A stretch of 64,000 bases of DNA from Defluviicoccus sp046348835 (GCA_046348835.1 JAXMDM010000005.1:1-64000), one strand, 5' to 3'. Numbered from the stretch's first letter, positions 1 to 9,489 are shown. The notes: generated by a model from the letters alone, not told the origin. Program-made: numbers and translations.

Positions 1-1197
<1,197 letters not shown>

Positions 1198-1228
1198 GCG
1201 GATCATCTACCCGGGCGGAGGTCGGGGA

Positions 1229-1552
1229 CTACTCGGCGGCGGTTCCGTCGGCGGCGGCGACCGTCGTCGCCGCATCGTCCGGGGCGACGTTGCAGTCGAA
1301 CACGTAGGCCTTCTGCTGGCAGTAGGGGACGTTTTTGGCGTCGACGCAGCGGTAGCCGAGCGGACCGAAGCTCTTCCGGCCGCGCCCGGCGCAGGCCGCT
1401 TCGGCGATGGCGAGCGTCTCCGGGCCGACGTCGCGGGCCTGCACGGTGATCCTGTTGGGTCCGACGTCGCTGACCAGCGGCGCGCACCCGGAAGCGACGG
1501 CACCGGTAGCGACGACGAGCACGAAAGCGGGGATCCTGTTCAATATCGGCAT
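1229..1552 (-). CDS. Small predicted lipoprotein, function unknown
   Basis: A 107-residue protein starts MPILNRIPAFVLVV, with a signal peptide ending at the lipobox-like VASGC near residue 22, so it is probably anchored to the inner or outer membrane. The mature part has four further cysteines (AACAGRG, YRCVD, PYCQQ, FDCNV), which suggests two disulfides in the periplasm. I do not recognise the family. The frame continues upstream, but this ATG is chosen because it places the signal peptide at the N-terminus. It is convergent with dnaE2, 31 bp away. Confidence 0.6.
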   Translation of the reverse strand: MPILNRIPAFVLVVATGAVASGCAPLVSDVGPNRITVQARDVGPETLAIAEAACAGRGRKSFGPLGYRCVDAKNVPYCQQKAYVFDCNVAPDDAATTVAAADGTAAE

Positions 1553-1905
1553 CCACAACGGCCCTGAGGATGGCCAATCTAGGGGGATCCACCGCCGGCG
1601 GCTGTGATCGCCGTTACTTTCTCCCAACTCGTGAGGTAAGCCCCGCTTTGCCGTGGCGCCGGTCAATGCCGGTCGAGCGCGCCCAGTTTACCTTGCCGGG
1701 GGGTGACGCCCATGGCGTTCAGTTGCAACGAGGCGGCGGTCCTGGCAGGGCGGAACCGGCTAAGACGCCTGAGCGTCCTAGCCGGAGCCCGTTGCCGTCC
1801 ATTTCTCGGGGACTTTAGGCGGAACTTCATCAGCGGCCGGCGACGCGATCGCCTCCGGCCAAGCGCCTGACAAGGACGGCGAAATCTCGACCGTCTATCG
1901 CGACG
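1553..1905. other. Gene-free stretch with one strong stem-loop
   Basis: No convincing gene lies here; the open frames have no family character. The notable element is a 13-bp stem (one mismatch) with a CTGA loop at 1756-1785, with no T-run after it on either strand. Confidence 0.5.
1756..1785. other. Strong GC-rich stem-loop
   Basis: The arms CCGGCTAAGACGC and GCGTCCTAGCCGG pair over 13 positions with a single A/C mismatch around a CTGA loop. There is no adjacent T-run, so it is not a typical intrinsic terminator. It may be a structured untranslated region or a protein-binding palindrome. Confidence 0.5.
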
Positions 1906-2142
1906 TCAGCAGGTGCTCTTCGGACACGAGGAGACGTTCTGCTTGGCGATATCCGATTGATACTTCTGCGACGCCGCGTTCAGGCAGGACTCGCGCTGAT
2001 CGGCAGGCTTGCTTTCGCAAGCGGACTTCGCCTGAACATACGCCTTGTCGGCCGTATCGTCGGTAGCACATGCCGAAGCGGTAAATAAAGCAGTGGCTCC
2101 TGCCAGTGTAATGATCACATTTCTCCAACGAAGACTGTTCAC
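1906..2142 (-). CDS. Small secreted cysteine-containing protein, function unknown
   Basis: A 78-residue protein begins at GTG (residues VNSLRWRN) with GGAGG five bases upstream, which decides the start over longer in-frame options. An N-terminal hydrophobic segment ends at TASAC, either a weak lipobox or a signal peptidase I site. The mature part is polar and helical-looking (DKAYVQAKSACESK) and carries cysteines at ACESK, SCLNA, SCPKS and the final C. I do not recognise a family. Its DNA and its upstream region are less GC-rich than the rest of the window, so recent acquisition is possible. Confidence 0.6.
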   Translation of the reverse strand: MNSLRWRNVIITLAGATALFTASACATDDTADKAYVQAKSACESKPADQRESCLNAASQKYQSDIAKQNVSSCPKSTC

Positions 2143-2477
2143 TGCTTCCTCCACATACAACATATACCTGCACACATGCACCAATGAAAACGTGGATTGC
2201 ATTGTGGTAGGTAGTTTACATTCTTACAGGTTGCAAAGCGCAAATAATCCATCGATCGCCATTTACATCCACGTTCTTAACGACGTCAAGTTATTTTGAT
2301 TAGATGTATCGTCGGCACATCCCGGCCGCTCACACCAATGGAACGCGAGATGTCACCCTCCGCGCTTGCCATCAGCGCAGCGGCGGTTCATCGCTGCGAT
2401 AAAGATTAATATTTGTTAACGATCGCGGGCGCCGGCGAGAGCGACCGTAGCGGAGGGTCGGCGGCGGCAATGCACCG
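2143..2477. other. AT-rich intergenic region
   Basis: This stretch is clearly more AT-rich than the rest of the window (for example TAAAGATTAATATTTGTTAA near 2400). It separates the divergent small cysteine protein and hpnG, and holds a candidate promoter for the former. No gene is supported. Confidence 0.55.
2260..2289 (-). promoter_or_regulatory. Candidate sigma-70 promoter for the small cysteine protein
   Basis: Reading the minus strand, TTGACG (2289-2284) and TAAATG (2265-2260) are separated by 18 bp. The -10 box is imperfect. The position gives a leader of about 110 nt. Confidence 0.3.
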
Positions 2478-3233
2478 GTGCCTACAGACCTTCCGTCCGC
2501 CGCCCTCTCGTTCTATCCTGAAGGCTCAAGTCTCAACCGAGTACATCGCCGGGTGCAGATCGGGGTAGTGACGGGGCTGGCGGCGGAGGCGGGGTGCCTG
2601 CGTCAGGCCGGTGTCGTGCCGGCGTCCGTCCGCTGCACCGGAGCCCGGCCGGGAGCGGCGGCGGCGGCGGCCGAAGCCCTTATCGCCGGCGGCTGCCGGG
2701 GACTGGTCAGCTTCGGTACCGCCGGCGGCCTCAAGCCCGGAATGGCGCCCGGAACGCTGGTGCTGGCGACGGCAGCGATCATGGCCGACGGCACCCGCCT
2801 TGCCGTCGATCCCGCCTGGCATGGCCGACTGTGGGCGGGCATCCAAAGTTTGTCGCCGGTGACCGAGGCCATCGCCGCCCTCGCGGAGCCGCTGCTCGAC
2901 CCGGCGGCCAAGGCCGCCTGCCTTCGGGCCACCGGGGCGGCGGCGGTCGACATGGAGTCGGGCGAGGTAGGCCGGTGCGCCGCCGCCGCCGGGATTCCGT
3001 TCCTCGTCGTCCGGGCGGTCGCCGATCCGGCGGAGCGGGCGATCCCGCCCTGGGTGATGCAGGCCGTCACCGTCGACGGCCGCACCCGGGTGCGGCCGGT
3101 CCTCGCTCAGATCGTACGCAATCCGGCGGTTGTGCCGGCACTCGTCCGCCTGGCGGGCGATGCCCGGCGGGCGATGCGCAGCCTAAGCCGCGTCGCGGCG
3201 CTGGCCGGCCCGCTCCTGGCGTTCGACCGATAG
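2478..3233 (+). CDS. hpnG: Hopanoid-associated nucleosidase/phosphorylase HpnG
   Basis: This 251-residue protein belongs to the MTA/SAH nucleosidase-like phosphorylase family. In hopanoid makers HpnG removes adenine from adenosylhopane to give ribosylhopane. Visible family features are the N-terminal strand IGVVTGLAAEAGCL, the central FGTAGGLKPGMAPGTLVLA and the nucleoside-binding stretch AAAVDMESGEVGR near residue 155. The GTG start gives about 25 residues before the conserved core; an internal GTG at 2553 (VQIGVVTG) would give a more typical N-terminus. The last 51 bp overlap the 3' end of the convergent hpnH, whose product makes the HpnG substrate. Confidence 0.9.
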   Translation: MPTDLPSAALSFYPEGSSLNRVHRRVQIGVVTGLAAEAGCLRQAGVVPASVRCTGARPGAAAAAAEALIAGGCRGLVSFGTAGGLKPGMAPGTLVLATAAIMADGTRLAVDPAWHGRLWAGIQSLSPVTEAIAALAEPLLDPAAKAACLRATGAAAVDMESGEVGRCAAAAGIPFLVVRAVADPAERAIPPWVMQAVTVDGRTRVRPVLAQIVRNPAVVPALVRLAGDARRAMRSLSRVAALAGPLLAFDR

Positions 3234-4322
3234 CTGCTTGACCAGACCATCGAAGACGAACTCGGCCGGCCGCTGGGCCTCAAGCGGAATCTCGGGCGCC
3301 ATCGGCCCATGGGTGCGCGGTCCGCGCAGCCAGACCATCAGCGCCTTCCACGGGCGGGCGACGGTGTCGGTGACCGCAGTCGGCTCGTAGCCGCAATGGA
3401 CCATGCAGTCGGCGCACTTCTCGTAGTTGCCGGTGCCGTAGCGGTCCCAGTCGGTCCCTTCCATCAGTTCGCGGAAGGTGGAGACGTAGCCTTCGCCGAG
3501 GAGGTAGCACGGCCGCTGCCAGCCGAAGATGTTGCGGGTCGGCGTCCCCCAGGGGGTGCAGCGATAGGTTTCATTGCCGGCGAGGAAGTTCATGAACAGA
3601 GTCGACTGATTGAACCGCCACTTTTTGCCGCCCTGCAGCTTGAAGATGTCGCGGAAAAGCTGCTTGGTGCGGGTCCGGTTGAGAAAGTGGGCCTGGTCGG
3701 GGGCGCGCTCGTAGGCGTAGCCCGGCGACACGGTAATGCCCTCGACGCCCAGGTCGTCGGTGCAGAAATCGAAGAAGGCGGCCGCTTCTTCCGCCGTCAT
3801 CGTATTGAAGAAGGTGCAATTGACGCTGACCCGGAAGCCCTGGCTGCGCGCCTTGCGGATGGCGGCCACCGCGCGGCGGAAGGTGCCGGGCTGAGCCACC
3901 GCCGTATCGTGATGCTGCTCCAGTCCGTCCAGGTGCACCGAGAAAGTGAAATACTTGCTGGGCTTGAACAGGTGTAGCTTCTTTTCCAGGAGGAGGGCGT
4001 TGGTGCACAGGTAGACGAACCGCTTGCGCGCGATCAGCGCCGCAACGATCTTATCGATCTCCTTGTGCAGCAGCGGCTCGCCGCCAGGAATGGTGACCAC
4101 CGGCGCGCCGCATTCCTCCACCGCGGTGATGCACTCTTCGAGGCTCATGCGCCGATTCAGTATCGGCTCGTCGTAGTCGATCTTCCCACATCCCGGGCAC
4201 GCAAGATTGCAGCGAAATAGGGGCTCAAGCATCAGCACGAGCGGATACTTGTCTATACCGCGTAACTTCTTGCCGATGATATACGCACCAACGCGCAGCT
4301 GCTGTATGACGGGCACAGCCAC
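3183..4322 (-). CDS. hpnH: Adenosyl-hopene transferase HpnH (radical SAM)
   Basis: HpnH adds the 5'-deoxyadenosyl group to diploptene, the first step of bacteriohopanepolyol side-chain synthesis. The 379-residue length is normal. The radical SAM cluster motif CxxxCxxC is at C38, C42 and C45, followed by GGEP at 80-83. A C-terminal cysteine cluster (EKCADCMVHCGYEP) lies near residues 310-325. ispH sits 22 bp upstream in the same direction, so isoprenoid and hopanoid steps are probably co-transcribed. The tail overlaps hpnG on the other strand. Confidence 0.96.
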   Translation of the reverse strand: MAVPVIQQLRVGAYIIGKKLRGIDKYPLVLMLEPLFRCNLACPGCGKIDYDEPILNRRMSLEECITAVEECGAPVVTIPGGEPLLHKEIDKIVAALIARKRFVYLCTNALLLEKKLHLFKPSKYFTFSVHLDGLEQHHDTAVAQPGTFRRAVAAIRKARSQGFRVSVNCTFFNTMTAEEAAAFFDFCTDDLGVEGITVSPGYAYERAPDQAHFLNRTRTKQLFRDIFKLQGGKKWRFNQSTLFMNFLAGNETYRCTPWGTPTRNIFGWQRPCYLLGEGYVSTFRELMEGTDWDRYGTGNYEKCADCMVHCGYEPTAVTDTVARPWKALMVWLRGPRTHGPMAPEIPLEAQRPAEFVFDGLVKQLSVERQERAGQRRDAA

Positions 4323-4344
4323 CGATAGGTCCCCTTTTGTCAGC

Positions 4345-5319
4345 TTAACCGGTAGTGGTTGCGTTCAGTTCACGCGGCAACTTGAACTGCATGTGTTCTT
4401 CGACCCCGGCGAGTTCCTCGACCGCGACCCCGCCGAACTCGTCGAGGCGGGCGATCAGGTCTTGCACGATCTCCTCGGGAGCCGAGGCGCCAGCGGTGAC
4501 GCCCACCGTGCGTACCCCCTCCAGCCATGCCGGATCGAGGCCGCGGGCATCGTCGATGAGGTAGCTGGGGATGCCGATGTCGGCGCCGATCTCCCGCAAC
4601 CGATTGGAGTTGGAGCTGTTCTGGGCGCCGACGACGAGCAGGAGATCCACCTGGCTCGCCAACTCGCGCACCGCTTGCTGCCGGTTCTGGGTGGCATAGC
4701 AGATGTCGTTGACGTCGGGGCCGTGGATGGATGGAAAGCGCTCCTTCAGCGCTTCGATGATGTCACGCGTATCGTCGACGCTGAGGGTGGTCTGGGTGAC
4801 ATAGGCGACCTGATCGGGTTCGCGGACGACCAGCGACTGCACGTCCTCGGCGCGCGAGACCAGATGCACCCCGCCCGGGATGCGGCCTTGCGTTCCCTCC
4901 ACTTCGGGGTGACCGGCATGGCCGATGAGAATCACTTCGCGGTTCTTGCGGGCGTGGTTGCGGCCTTCCTTGTGGACCTTGGTCACCAGCGGGCAGGTGG
5001 CATCGATGACGGGCAGCGAACGCTTGCGCGCCTCTTCCTCCACCGCGGTCGAGACCCCATGGGCGCTGAAAATGGTTACCGCACCCTCCGGAACGTCGGT
5101 AATCTCCTCGACGAAGATGGCTCCCTTCGCCCGCAGCGACTCGACGACATGCTGGTTGTGAACGATCTCGTGGCGAACGTAGACCGGTGGACCGTACAGG
5201 GCCAACGCCCGTTCGACGATCTCGATCGCGCGCTCCACCCCGGCACAGAAGCCGCGCGGCTTGGCCAGCAACACCCGGATCGCCGGGCCGGAGGAGGGGG
5301 TCGGGGAAGTCGTCGTCAA
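4345..5319 (-). CDS. ispH: 4-Hydroxy-3-methylbut-2-enyl diphosphate reductase
   Basis: IspH (LytB) catalyses the last step of the MEP pathway, reducing HMBPP to IPP and DMAPP with a 4Fe-4S cluster. The three cluster cysteines are present at C25 (KPRGFCAGVERA), C109 (DATCPLVTKVHKE) and C207 (DICYATQNRQ). The substrate-binding histidines in VRHEIVHN and IGHAGHPE are also there. The 324-residue length is usual. It leads a two-gene unit with hpnH, supplying isoprenoid precursors for hopanoids. The start is followed by about 12 non-conserved residues before the first strand. Confidence 0.97.
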   Translation of the reverse strand: MTTTSPTPSSGPAIRVLLAKPRGFCAGVERAIEIVERALALYGPPVYVRHEIVHNQHVVESLRAKGAIFVEEITDVPEGAVTIFSAHGVSTAVEEEARKRSLPVIDATCPLVTKVHKEGRNHARKNREVILIGHAGHPEVEGTQGRIPGGVHLVSRAEDVQSLVVREPDQVAYVTQTTLSVDDTRDIIEALKERFPSIHGPDVNDICYATQNRQQAVRELASQVDLLLVVGAQNSSNSNRLREIGADIGIPSYLIDDARGLDPAWLEGVRTVGVTAGASAPEEIVQDLIARLDEFGGVAVEELAGVEEHMQFKLPRELNATTTG

Positions 5320-5423
5320 ATCGTGTGTCCTTTGCCGTTTCGCACCCGCACACCCGGAGACATGTGGTCCGGTGCCTCACCCGAGTCAAACGATAGGTCT
5401 CTCTGTGCCGTTTGCAAAGAGCA

Positions 5424-5452
5424 TTGACGCCTTGAAAAAATTAGGGTTTTAG
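5424..5452 (+). promoter_or_regulatory. Candidate promoter upstream of the ROK kinase gene
   Basis: TTGACG at 5424-5429 and the weak -10 TTTTAG at 5447-5452 are 17 bp apart, in an AT-rich part of the gap between divergent ispH and the ROK gene. Just downstream lie two 9-base direct repeats, ACGTTGCAA and ACGTCGCAA, starting at 5468 and 5479. Confidence 0.3.
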
Positions 5453-5561
5453 CTTTTGGGGTAGAAACGTTGCAAAAACGTCGCAAGAAGCGGGCTACCG
5501 CAGTGCGGAATAATCGGGACTGGCATCGTTCGCCGAACACGCCGAACATGCGTTTCGCATC

Positions 5562-6566
5562 ATGAGCAAGGTACGCAAAGATCGCTACTGGATCGGTTTC
5601 GACCTCGGCGGGTCCAAAATGCTCGCCGTTCTCTACGATGATTCCTTCAGGATCCTCGCCCGGATCCGGCGGCGGACCCGCGCCCAGGAAGGGGCCGAGC
5701 CCGGCATTCGCCGGATAATCGAGGTGGTCGGCGAGGCCCTGGCTGCCGCTGGCATCGAGCCGCAGCGTCTGGCCGGCATAGGCATCGGCTGTGCCGGACC
5801 GCTCGACCTCGATCGCGGCATCGCCCTCGAGATGCCTAATCTCGGCTGGCGCAAGGCGCCGCTGAAGGAGCGGCTGGAGGCGGCGTTCGGCTGTCGCACC
5901 GTCGTCGCCAACGACGTGGATGCCGGCGTCTACGGCGAATACGTGTTCGGTGCGGCGGCCGGCAGGCGGAGCGTGGTCGGCATCTTCGTCGGAACCGGCA
6001 TCGGCGGCGGCGCGGTCTACCAGGGCGAGATCGTCCGCGGCCGCACCGGCTCGTGTATGGAAATCGGCCATTTGCCCATCGTCCGCGACGGCCCCCTGTG
6101 CGGCTGTGGACGGCGCGGCTGCCTGGAGGCGGTCGCCGGCCGGCTGGCCATTTCCGCCGCCGCCGCGACCGCCGCGTTCCGAGGCGAAGCGCCGGTTCTG
6201 CTGCGCAGCGCCGGCACCGATCTGTCGCAGATTCGCAGCGGGGCGCTGAAGGAATCGATCAACGGCGGCGATCGCGCCGTGGAGAACATCGTCCGTCACG
6301 CCGCGGCAACCATCGGCTGGGCGGCGGCGGGCATCGTCAATCTCCTGCGCCCGGACGCAATTATCCTCGGCGGTGGCCTGGTGGAGGACCTGCCGAAGCT
6401 TTTCCAGCAGGAATTTGACGGAGCGCTGCGTCGGCAGGTGATGCCGTCGTTTAACTCATCGCTGGATGTGGTGGTTGCCGCCCTCGCCGGCGATGCGACG
6501 GTCAAGGGGGCCGCAGCCTGGGCACGGCAGCAAGTGACGCGGGGAGAGCCCCAGGGCGACGCCTGA
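5562..6566 (+). CDS. ROK-family sugar kinase (glucokinase/NAGK type)
   Basis: A 334-residue ROK protein without the N-terminal helix-turn-helix found in ROK repressors, so an ATP-dependent sugar kinase is more likely. Residues 14-19 (DLGGSK) form the phosphate-binding loop. The catalytic aspartate is D118 in ANDVDAG. The glycine-rich GTGIGGG is at 144-150. The zinc-binding ROK signature has H170 and the cysteines C180, C182 and C187 (CGCGRRGC), all present. The substrate cannot be told from sequence; glucose, N-acetylglucosamine, N-acetylmannosamine and fructose are all possible. It stands alone between ispH and hisI. Confidence 0.88.
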   Translation: MSKVRKDRYWIGFDLGGSKMLAVLYDDSFRILARIRRRTRAQEGAEPGIRRIIEVVGEALAAAGIEPQRLAGIGIGCAGPLDLDRGIALEMPNLGWRKAPLKERLEAAFGCRTVVANDVDAGVYGEYVFGAAAGRRSVVGIFVGTGIGGGAVYQGEIVRGRTGSCMEIGHLPIVRDGPLCGCGRRGCLEAVAGRLAISAAAATAAFRGEAPVLLRSAGTDLSQIRSGALKESINGGDRAVENIVRHAAATIGWAAAGIVNLLRPDAIILGGGLVEDLPKLFQQEFDGALRRQVMPSFNSSLDVVVAALAGDATVKGAAAWARQQVTRGEPQGDA

Positions 6567-6615
6567 ACCGGGCTTGCCGGCACCCCGCTGCGGCAACCGC
6601 GGCGACGGCGCGGCG

Positions 6616-7116
6616 TCAGAGCTGGGTCGGGTTGGGGGCATCGCCGTAGACGGCGAGCGGGTCGAACACCTTCTCGGTTTCGACGAAGTCGAGGGTCGGA
6701 CCACCGGCCACCGCCGGGGCGCCGGTCGGGACCCGACGATAGAAGCACGACCGGTAGCCCACATGGCAGCTGGCGTCGCCGGCGACGCGAACCCGCAGCC
6801 AGACCGCGTCCTGGTCGTCGTCGATGCGCATCTCGACGACGCGCTGAACGAAGCCGGATGTGGCGCCCTTGTGCCACAGCACTTTCCGGCTGCGGCTCCA
6901 GTAGTGGGCTTCGCCGGTGGCGATGGTGCGGGCGAGGGCATCGGCGTTCATGTAGCCCAGCATCAACACCTCGCCGGTGGCGGCGTCGCTGGTGACGACG
7001 GGAATGAGCCCGTTGTCGTCGAAGCGGGGCGCCAGGCGATTGCCTTCCTCGACCTGGGCGACGCTTTCGCGCCGTGCGAAGGCTCCGCCGGCGGCGCTCT
7101 CGTTTTCGTCCGTCAT
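6616..7116 (-). CDS. hisI: Phosphoribosyl-AMP cyclohydrolase HisI
   Basis: HisI opens the purine ring of PR-AMP in histidine biosynthesis, a zinc- and magnesium-dependent step. Core motifs are LMLGYMNADAL, the catalytic histidine region HYWSRSRKVLWHKG, the acidic metal site MRIDDDQDA (about 97-104) and the zinc cysteines C117 and C124 in SCHVGYRSCFYR. The chosen ATG (MTDENE) gives 166 residues; the frame stays open upstream but with non-conserved arginine-rich sequence. No HisE domain is fused. It diverges from rpmF. Confidence 0.94.
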   Translation of the reverse strand: MTDENESAAGGAFARRESVAQVEEGNRLAPRFDDNGLIPVVTSDAATGEVLMLGYMNADALARTIATGEAHYWSRSRKVLWHKGATSGFVQRVVEMRIDDDQDAVWLRVRVAGDASCHVGYRSCFYRRVPTGAPAVAGGPTLDFVETEKVFDPLAVYGDAPNPTQL

Positions 7117-7263
7117 CACGCTATGGTCCTCGATGTGGGGAACGGGCGCCGGGGCGGAGGCGACTTTTCGCTTCCGCCGCTGCCGGTCGTCGCGTATATA
7201 AGCGCGCTCCGGCGGCGGCTTCCAGCTCGTTCGTCGCTCCTGCCTGCGAGAGGATGTTAGAGT

Positions 7264-7440
7264 ATGGCCGTCCCGAAAAAGAAAACATCGCGCGCGAAGA
7301 AAGGGATGCGCCGCTCGCACCATGCCCTGACGGCGCCGGCATACGTGGAGGATAAGACCTCGGGCGAATTGCGCCGGCCCCACCACGTCGACTTGACCAC
7401 CGGCATGTATCGCGGTCGTCAGGTCCTGGAGCCTAAGTAG
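7264..7440 (+). CDS. rpmF: 50S ribosomal protein L32
   Basis: This short gene encodes 58 residues starting MAVPKKKTSRAKKG and ending GMYRGRQVLEPK, the canonical alphaproteobacterial L32. It lacks zinc-binding cysteines, as usual in this class. It is a component of the large ribosomal subunit near the peptidyl-transferase centre. In many alphaproteobacteria rpmF precedes plsX, but here it is 18 kb away and monocistronic between hisI and hpnM. Confidence 0.97.
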   Translation: MAVPKKKTSRAKKGMRRSHHALTAPAYVEDKTSGELRRPHHVDLTTGMYRGRQVLEPK

Positions 7441-7529
7441 GCCAACGGCCCGCGTCCTCGCGCCAGCCGCAGCGGCGCCGGGAACTGGAACTCACCTCGA
7501 TCCAAACCGTTGAGCAGTTGGACCGTCCA

Positions 7530-7556
7530 GCAGGGGCGAGCGTTTGACGCCCCTGC
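7530..7556. terminator. Hairpin between convergent rpmF and hpnM
   Basis: A perfect 9-bp stem, GCAGGGGCG with CGCCCCTGC, encloses a 9-base loop. It sits exactly in the gap between converging genes and could stop transcription from both sides, though there is no T-run. Confidence 0.45.
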
Positions 7557-7560
7557 CGAG

Positions 7561-8190
7561 TTACGGTTTAGCCAGGTTGTCCGCCTTTTCGGTCAGCACC
7601 GCGATCAAGCGGTCGACGCCGCCGTCACGAAGGATGGTCGCGTACTCGGAGCGGCGAACGGCGAGTTCGCTGATGGAACGATCGAGCAGGACGTCGACGA
7701 TCCGCCATTGGCCGTCGCTCTGGGCGAGCACATAGGTGACCGCCACCGTCGGTGTTTCGCCGGGGGGAATGGGGGTGTTGGGGCCGCGATGGATGAGGGT
7801 GTCCACCAGCGTCGTGTCGCGTGGTCCGGCCCGTTCGCCGGTGACTTCGAACTTTTCGCCGCTGAAGCCGCCGCCGAAGCGGTCGGCATAGATCATCGTG
7901 CTGAGGCGGGCGAACGCGGCGGTGAGCTTGTCGCGCTGGCCTTCGTCGGCGCCGGCCCACGCCGAGCCGGTGGCCACCTCGATCATCCGCCGGAAGTCGT
8001 AGATGCGACCCAATTCCGGCGCGAGGAGGTCGTAGCGCGACTGAACGCTGCCCTTTCCCGACTGCAGCGTCTTCAAGAGCAGGGCATGGAGCGATTCGAT
8101 GACGTCCCTCGGCGTGCCATCGGCCAAGGTGGGAGAGACGGTCCCGAGAAGGAGGACGAAAGCGAGTAGGGCGAAGCGGACAGGGCGCAT
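7561..8190 (-). CDS. hpnM: MlaC/HpnM-family periplasmic lipid transport protein
   Basis: A 209-residue secreted protein with a clear signal peptide (MRPVRFALLAFVLLLGTVSPTLADG). The mature part fits the Ttg2D/MlaC fold: RDVIESLHALLLKTLQ, RYDLLAPELGRIYDFRRMIEVATG, LSTMIYADRF and a C-terminal YVLAQSDGQWRIVDVLLD, the usual substrate-pocket strands. HpnM members pair with the RND exporter HpnN for hopanoid transport. Assignment to HpnM rather than MlaC rests on the gene content nearby, because no Mla permease or HpnN gene is seen here. Confidence 0.8.
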   Translation of the reverse strand: MRPVRFALLAFVLLLGTVSPTLADGTPRDVIESLHALLLKTLQSGKGSVQSRYDLLAPELGRIYDFRRMIEVATGSAWAGADEGQRDKLTAAFARLSTMIYADRFGGGFSGEKFEVTGERAGPRDTTLVDTLIHRGPNTPIPPGETPTVAVTYVLAQSDGQWRIVDVLLDRSISELAVRRSEYATILRDGGVDRLIAVLTEKADNLAKP

Positions 8191-8560
8191 GACGGTGTTA
8201 CGGCCGTGATTGGTGGGATCCCGATCCGGTGAAAATAGGCCGCGGTCGAGGGAGTTGGCAATCTCACGACGCGATCACGGCACCGTGTTCTTGAATTCGT
8301 CCAAAAATGTGCTAATTTTATTTCGTGAATGCGACGCACACTTCGGGGGCCGATGTCGGACCCGAAACGGGGCGCCGAGGTTGTAACGGCATATTGCTTC
8401 AGGTGGAGGATACTGCCGATGTCCGAGATGTCGATCCTTCTGAACTTATCGATGCAACGCCGGGCGTGAGTCGTTCACCCGCGCCTGTGAGGCAGCCCGC
8501 CTGGGGACTTTCCCGGGGCTGGGCTTCGATGCGTCTACATGATCGACTGGAATTGCCACA
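8191..8560. other. Divergent hpnM-rpoH intergenic region with long rpoH leader
   Basis: The gap holds an AT-rich promoter-like patch around 8290-8320 and then about 240 bases before rpoH. Those bases contain an open frame of 79 codons (8325-8564) whose TGA overlaps the rpoH ATG as ATGA. The frame has no recognisable family. Confidence 0.45.
8291..8318 (+). promoter_or_regulatory. Candidate rpoH promoter
   Basis: TTGAAT at 8291-8296 is followed after 16 bp by TAATTT at 8313-8318. Both boxes are imperfect. No CCCCAT-type heat-shock -10 box is visible. Confidence 0.3.
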
Positions 8561-9460
8561 ATGACGGACCTGACATTGCGAGGAACTGACGAAGAGCGGA
8601 GCCTGACGCGATACTTTCGCGAGATCTGGAAGTTTCCGCTGCTGACTCCGGAAGAGGAATACATGCTCGCCGAGCGGTGGCGCGAGCACGGTGACGTGGA
8701 GGCCGCGCATCGGCTGGTTACCAGCCATCTGCGGCTGGTCGCCAAGATCGCTGCCGGCTATCGAGGCTACGGCCTGCCCATGGCCGACATGATCGCCGAA
8801 GGCAACATCGGCCTGATGAAGGCGGTGAAGAAGTTCGAGCCCGAGCGGGGATTTCGTCTTGCCACCTATGCCATGTGGTGGATTCGCGCCTCGATCACCG
8901 AGTACATCTTGCGCTCGTGGTCGATGGTGAAAATGGGCACGCTGGCGGCGCAGAAGAAGCTGTTCTTCAGCCTCGGGCGGATCAAGCGGAAACTCAGCAT
9001 CAGCGGCGACGGCGGGCTGGATGGCGAGGGGGCGGAACTGATCGCCACCTCCCTCGGGGTCAGCCCGCAAGATGTCCTCGACATGGACAGCCGGCTGTCG
9101 CAGCCGGATCTTTCCTTGAATGCGCCGCGCAGCCGCGACGACGCCGACGGCGGCGAGTTCATGGACAGTCTTGTCGACGACTCGCCGACGCCGGAAGCGG
9201 TAACCGCCGCCGGCGAGGAAAGCGACTATCGCCGGGGGTTGCTCGGCAAGGCCATCGAGACGCTGCCCGAGCGGGAGAGGCACATCCTCACCGAGCGGCA
9301 GCTGAAAGACGAGCCGATGACGCTGGAGCAGCTGGGGGCCATCTACGGAATCAGCCGCGAGCGCGTACGTCAGATCGAGGTACGGGCGATGCAGCGGTTG
9401 AAGAAGACCGTTCTGGGACTGGCCGCGGAGGCCAACCAGCCGGTGCCGGCAGCGGCCTGA
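8561..9460 (+). CDS. rpoH: RNA polymerase sigma-32 (heat-shock) factor RpoH
   Basis: A 299-residue group 3 sigma factor. Region 2 is intact (HLRLVAKIAAGYRGYGLPMADMI, FRLATYAMWWIRASI). The RpoH-specific box is present as AAQKKLFFSLGRIKRKL near residues 130-145. Region 4 ends with the helix-turn-helix LGAIYGISRERVRQIEVRA. It directs RNA polymerase to chaperone and protease genes after heat or envelope stress. Expression may be controlled through its long 5' leader, as in other rpoH genes. Many alphaproteobacteria carry two rpoH copies; which one this is cannot be told. Confidence 0.96.
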   Translation: MTDLTLRGTDEERSLTRYFREIWKFPLLTPEEEYMLAERWREHGDVEAAHRLVTSHLRLVAKIAAGYRGYGLPMADMIAEGNIGLMKAVKKFEPERGFRLATYAMWWIRASITEYILRSWSMVKMGTLAAQKKLFFSLGRIKRKLSISGDGGLDGEGAELIATSLGVSPQDVLDMDSRLSQPDLSLNAPRSRDDADGGEFMDSLVDDSPTPEAVTAAGEESDYRRGLLGKAIETLPERERHILTERQLKDEPMTLEQLGAIYGISRERVRQIEVRAMQRLKKTVLGLAAEANQPVPAAA

Positions 9461-9489
9461 CGGCAATCCGGACCTGATCGATCCGCCGG

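Noticed and set aside
5316..6299. A 327-codon frame opposite the ROK kinase
   Set aside because: Complementary shadow rich in Ala, Asp and Gly; the ROK protein on the other strand has all active-site motifs.
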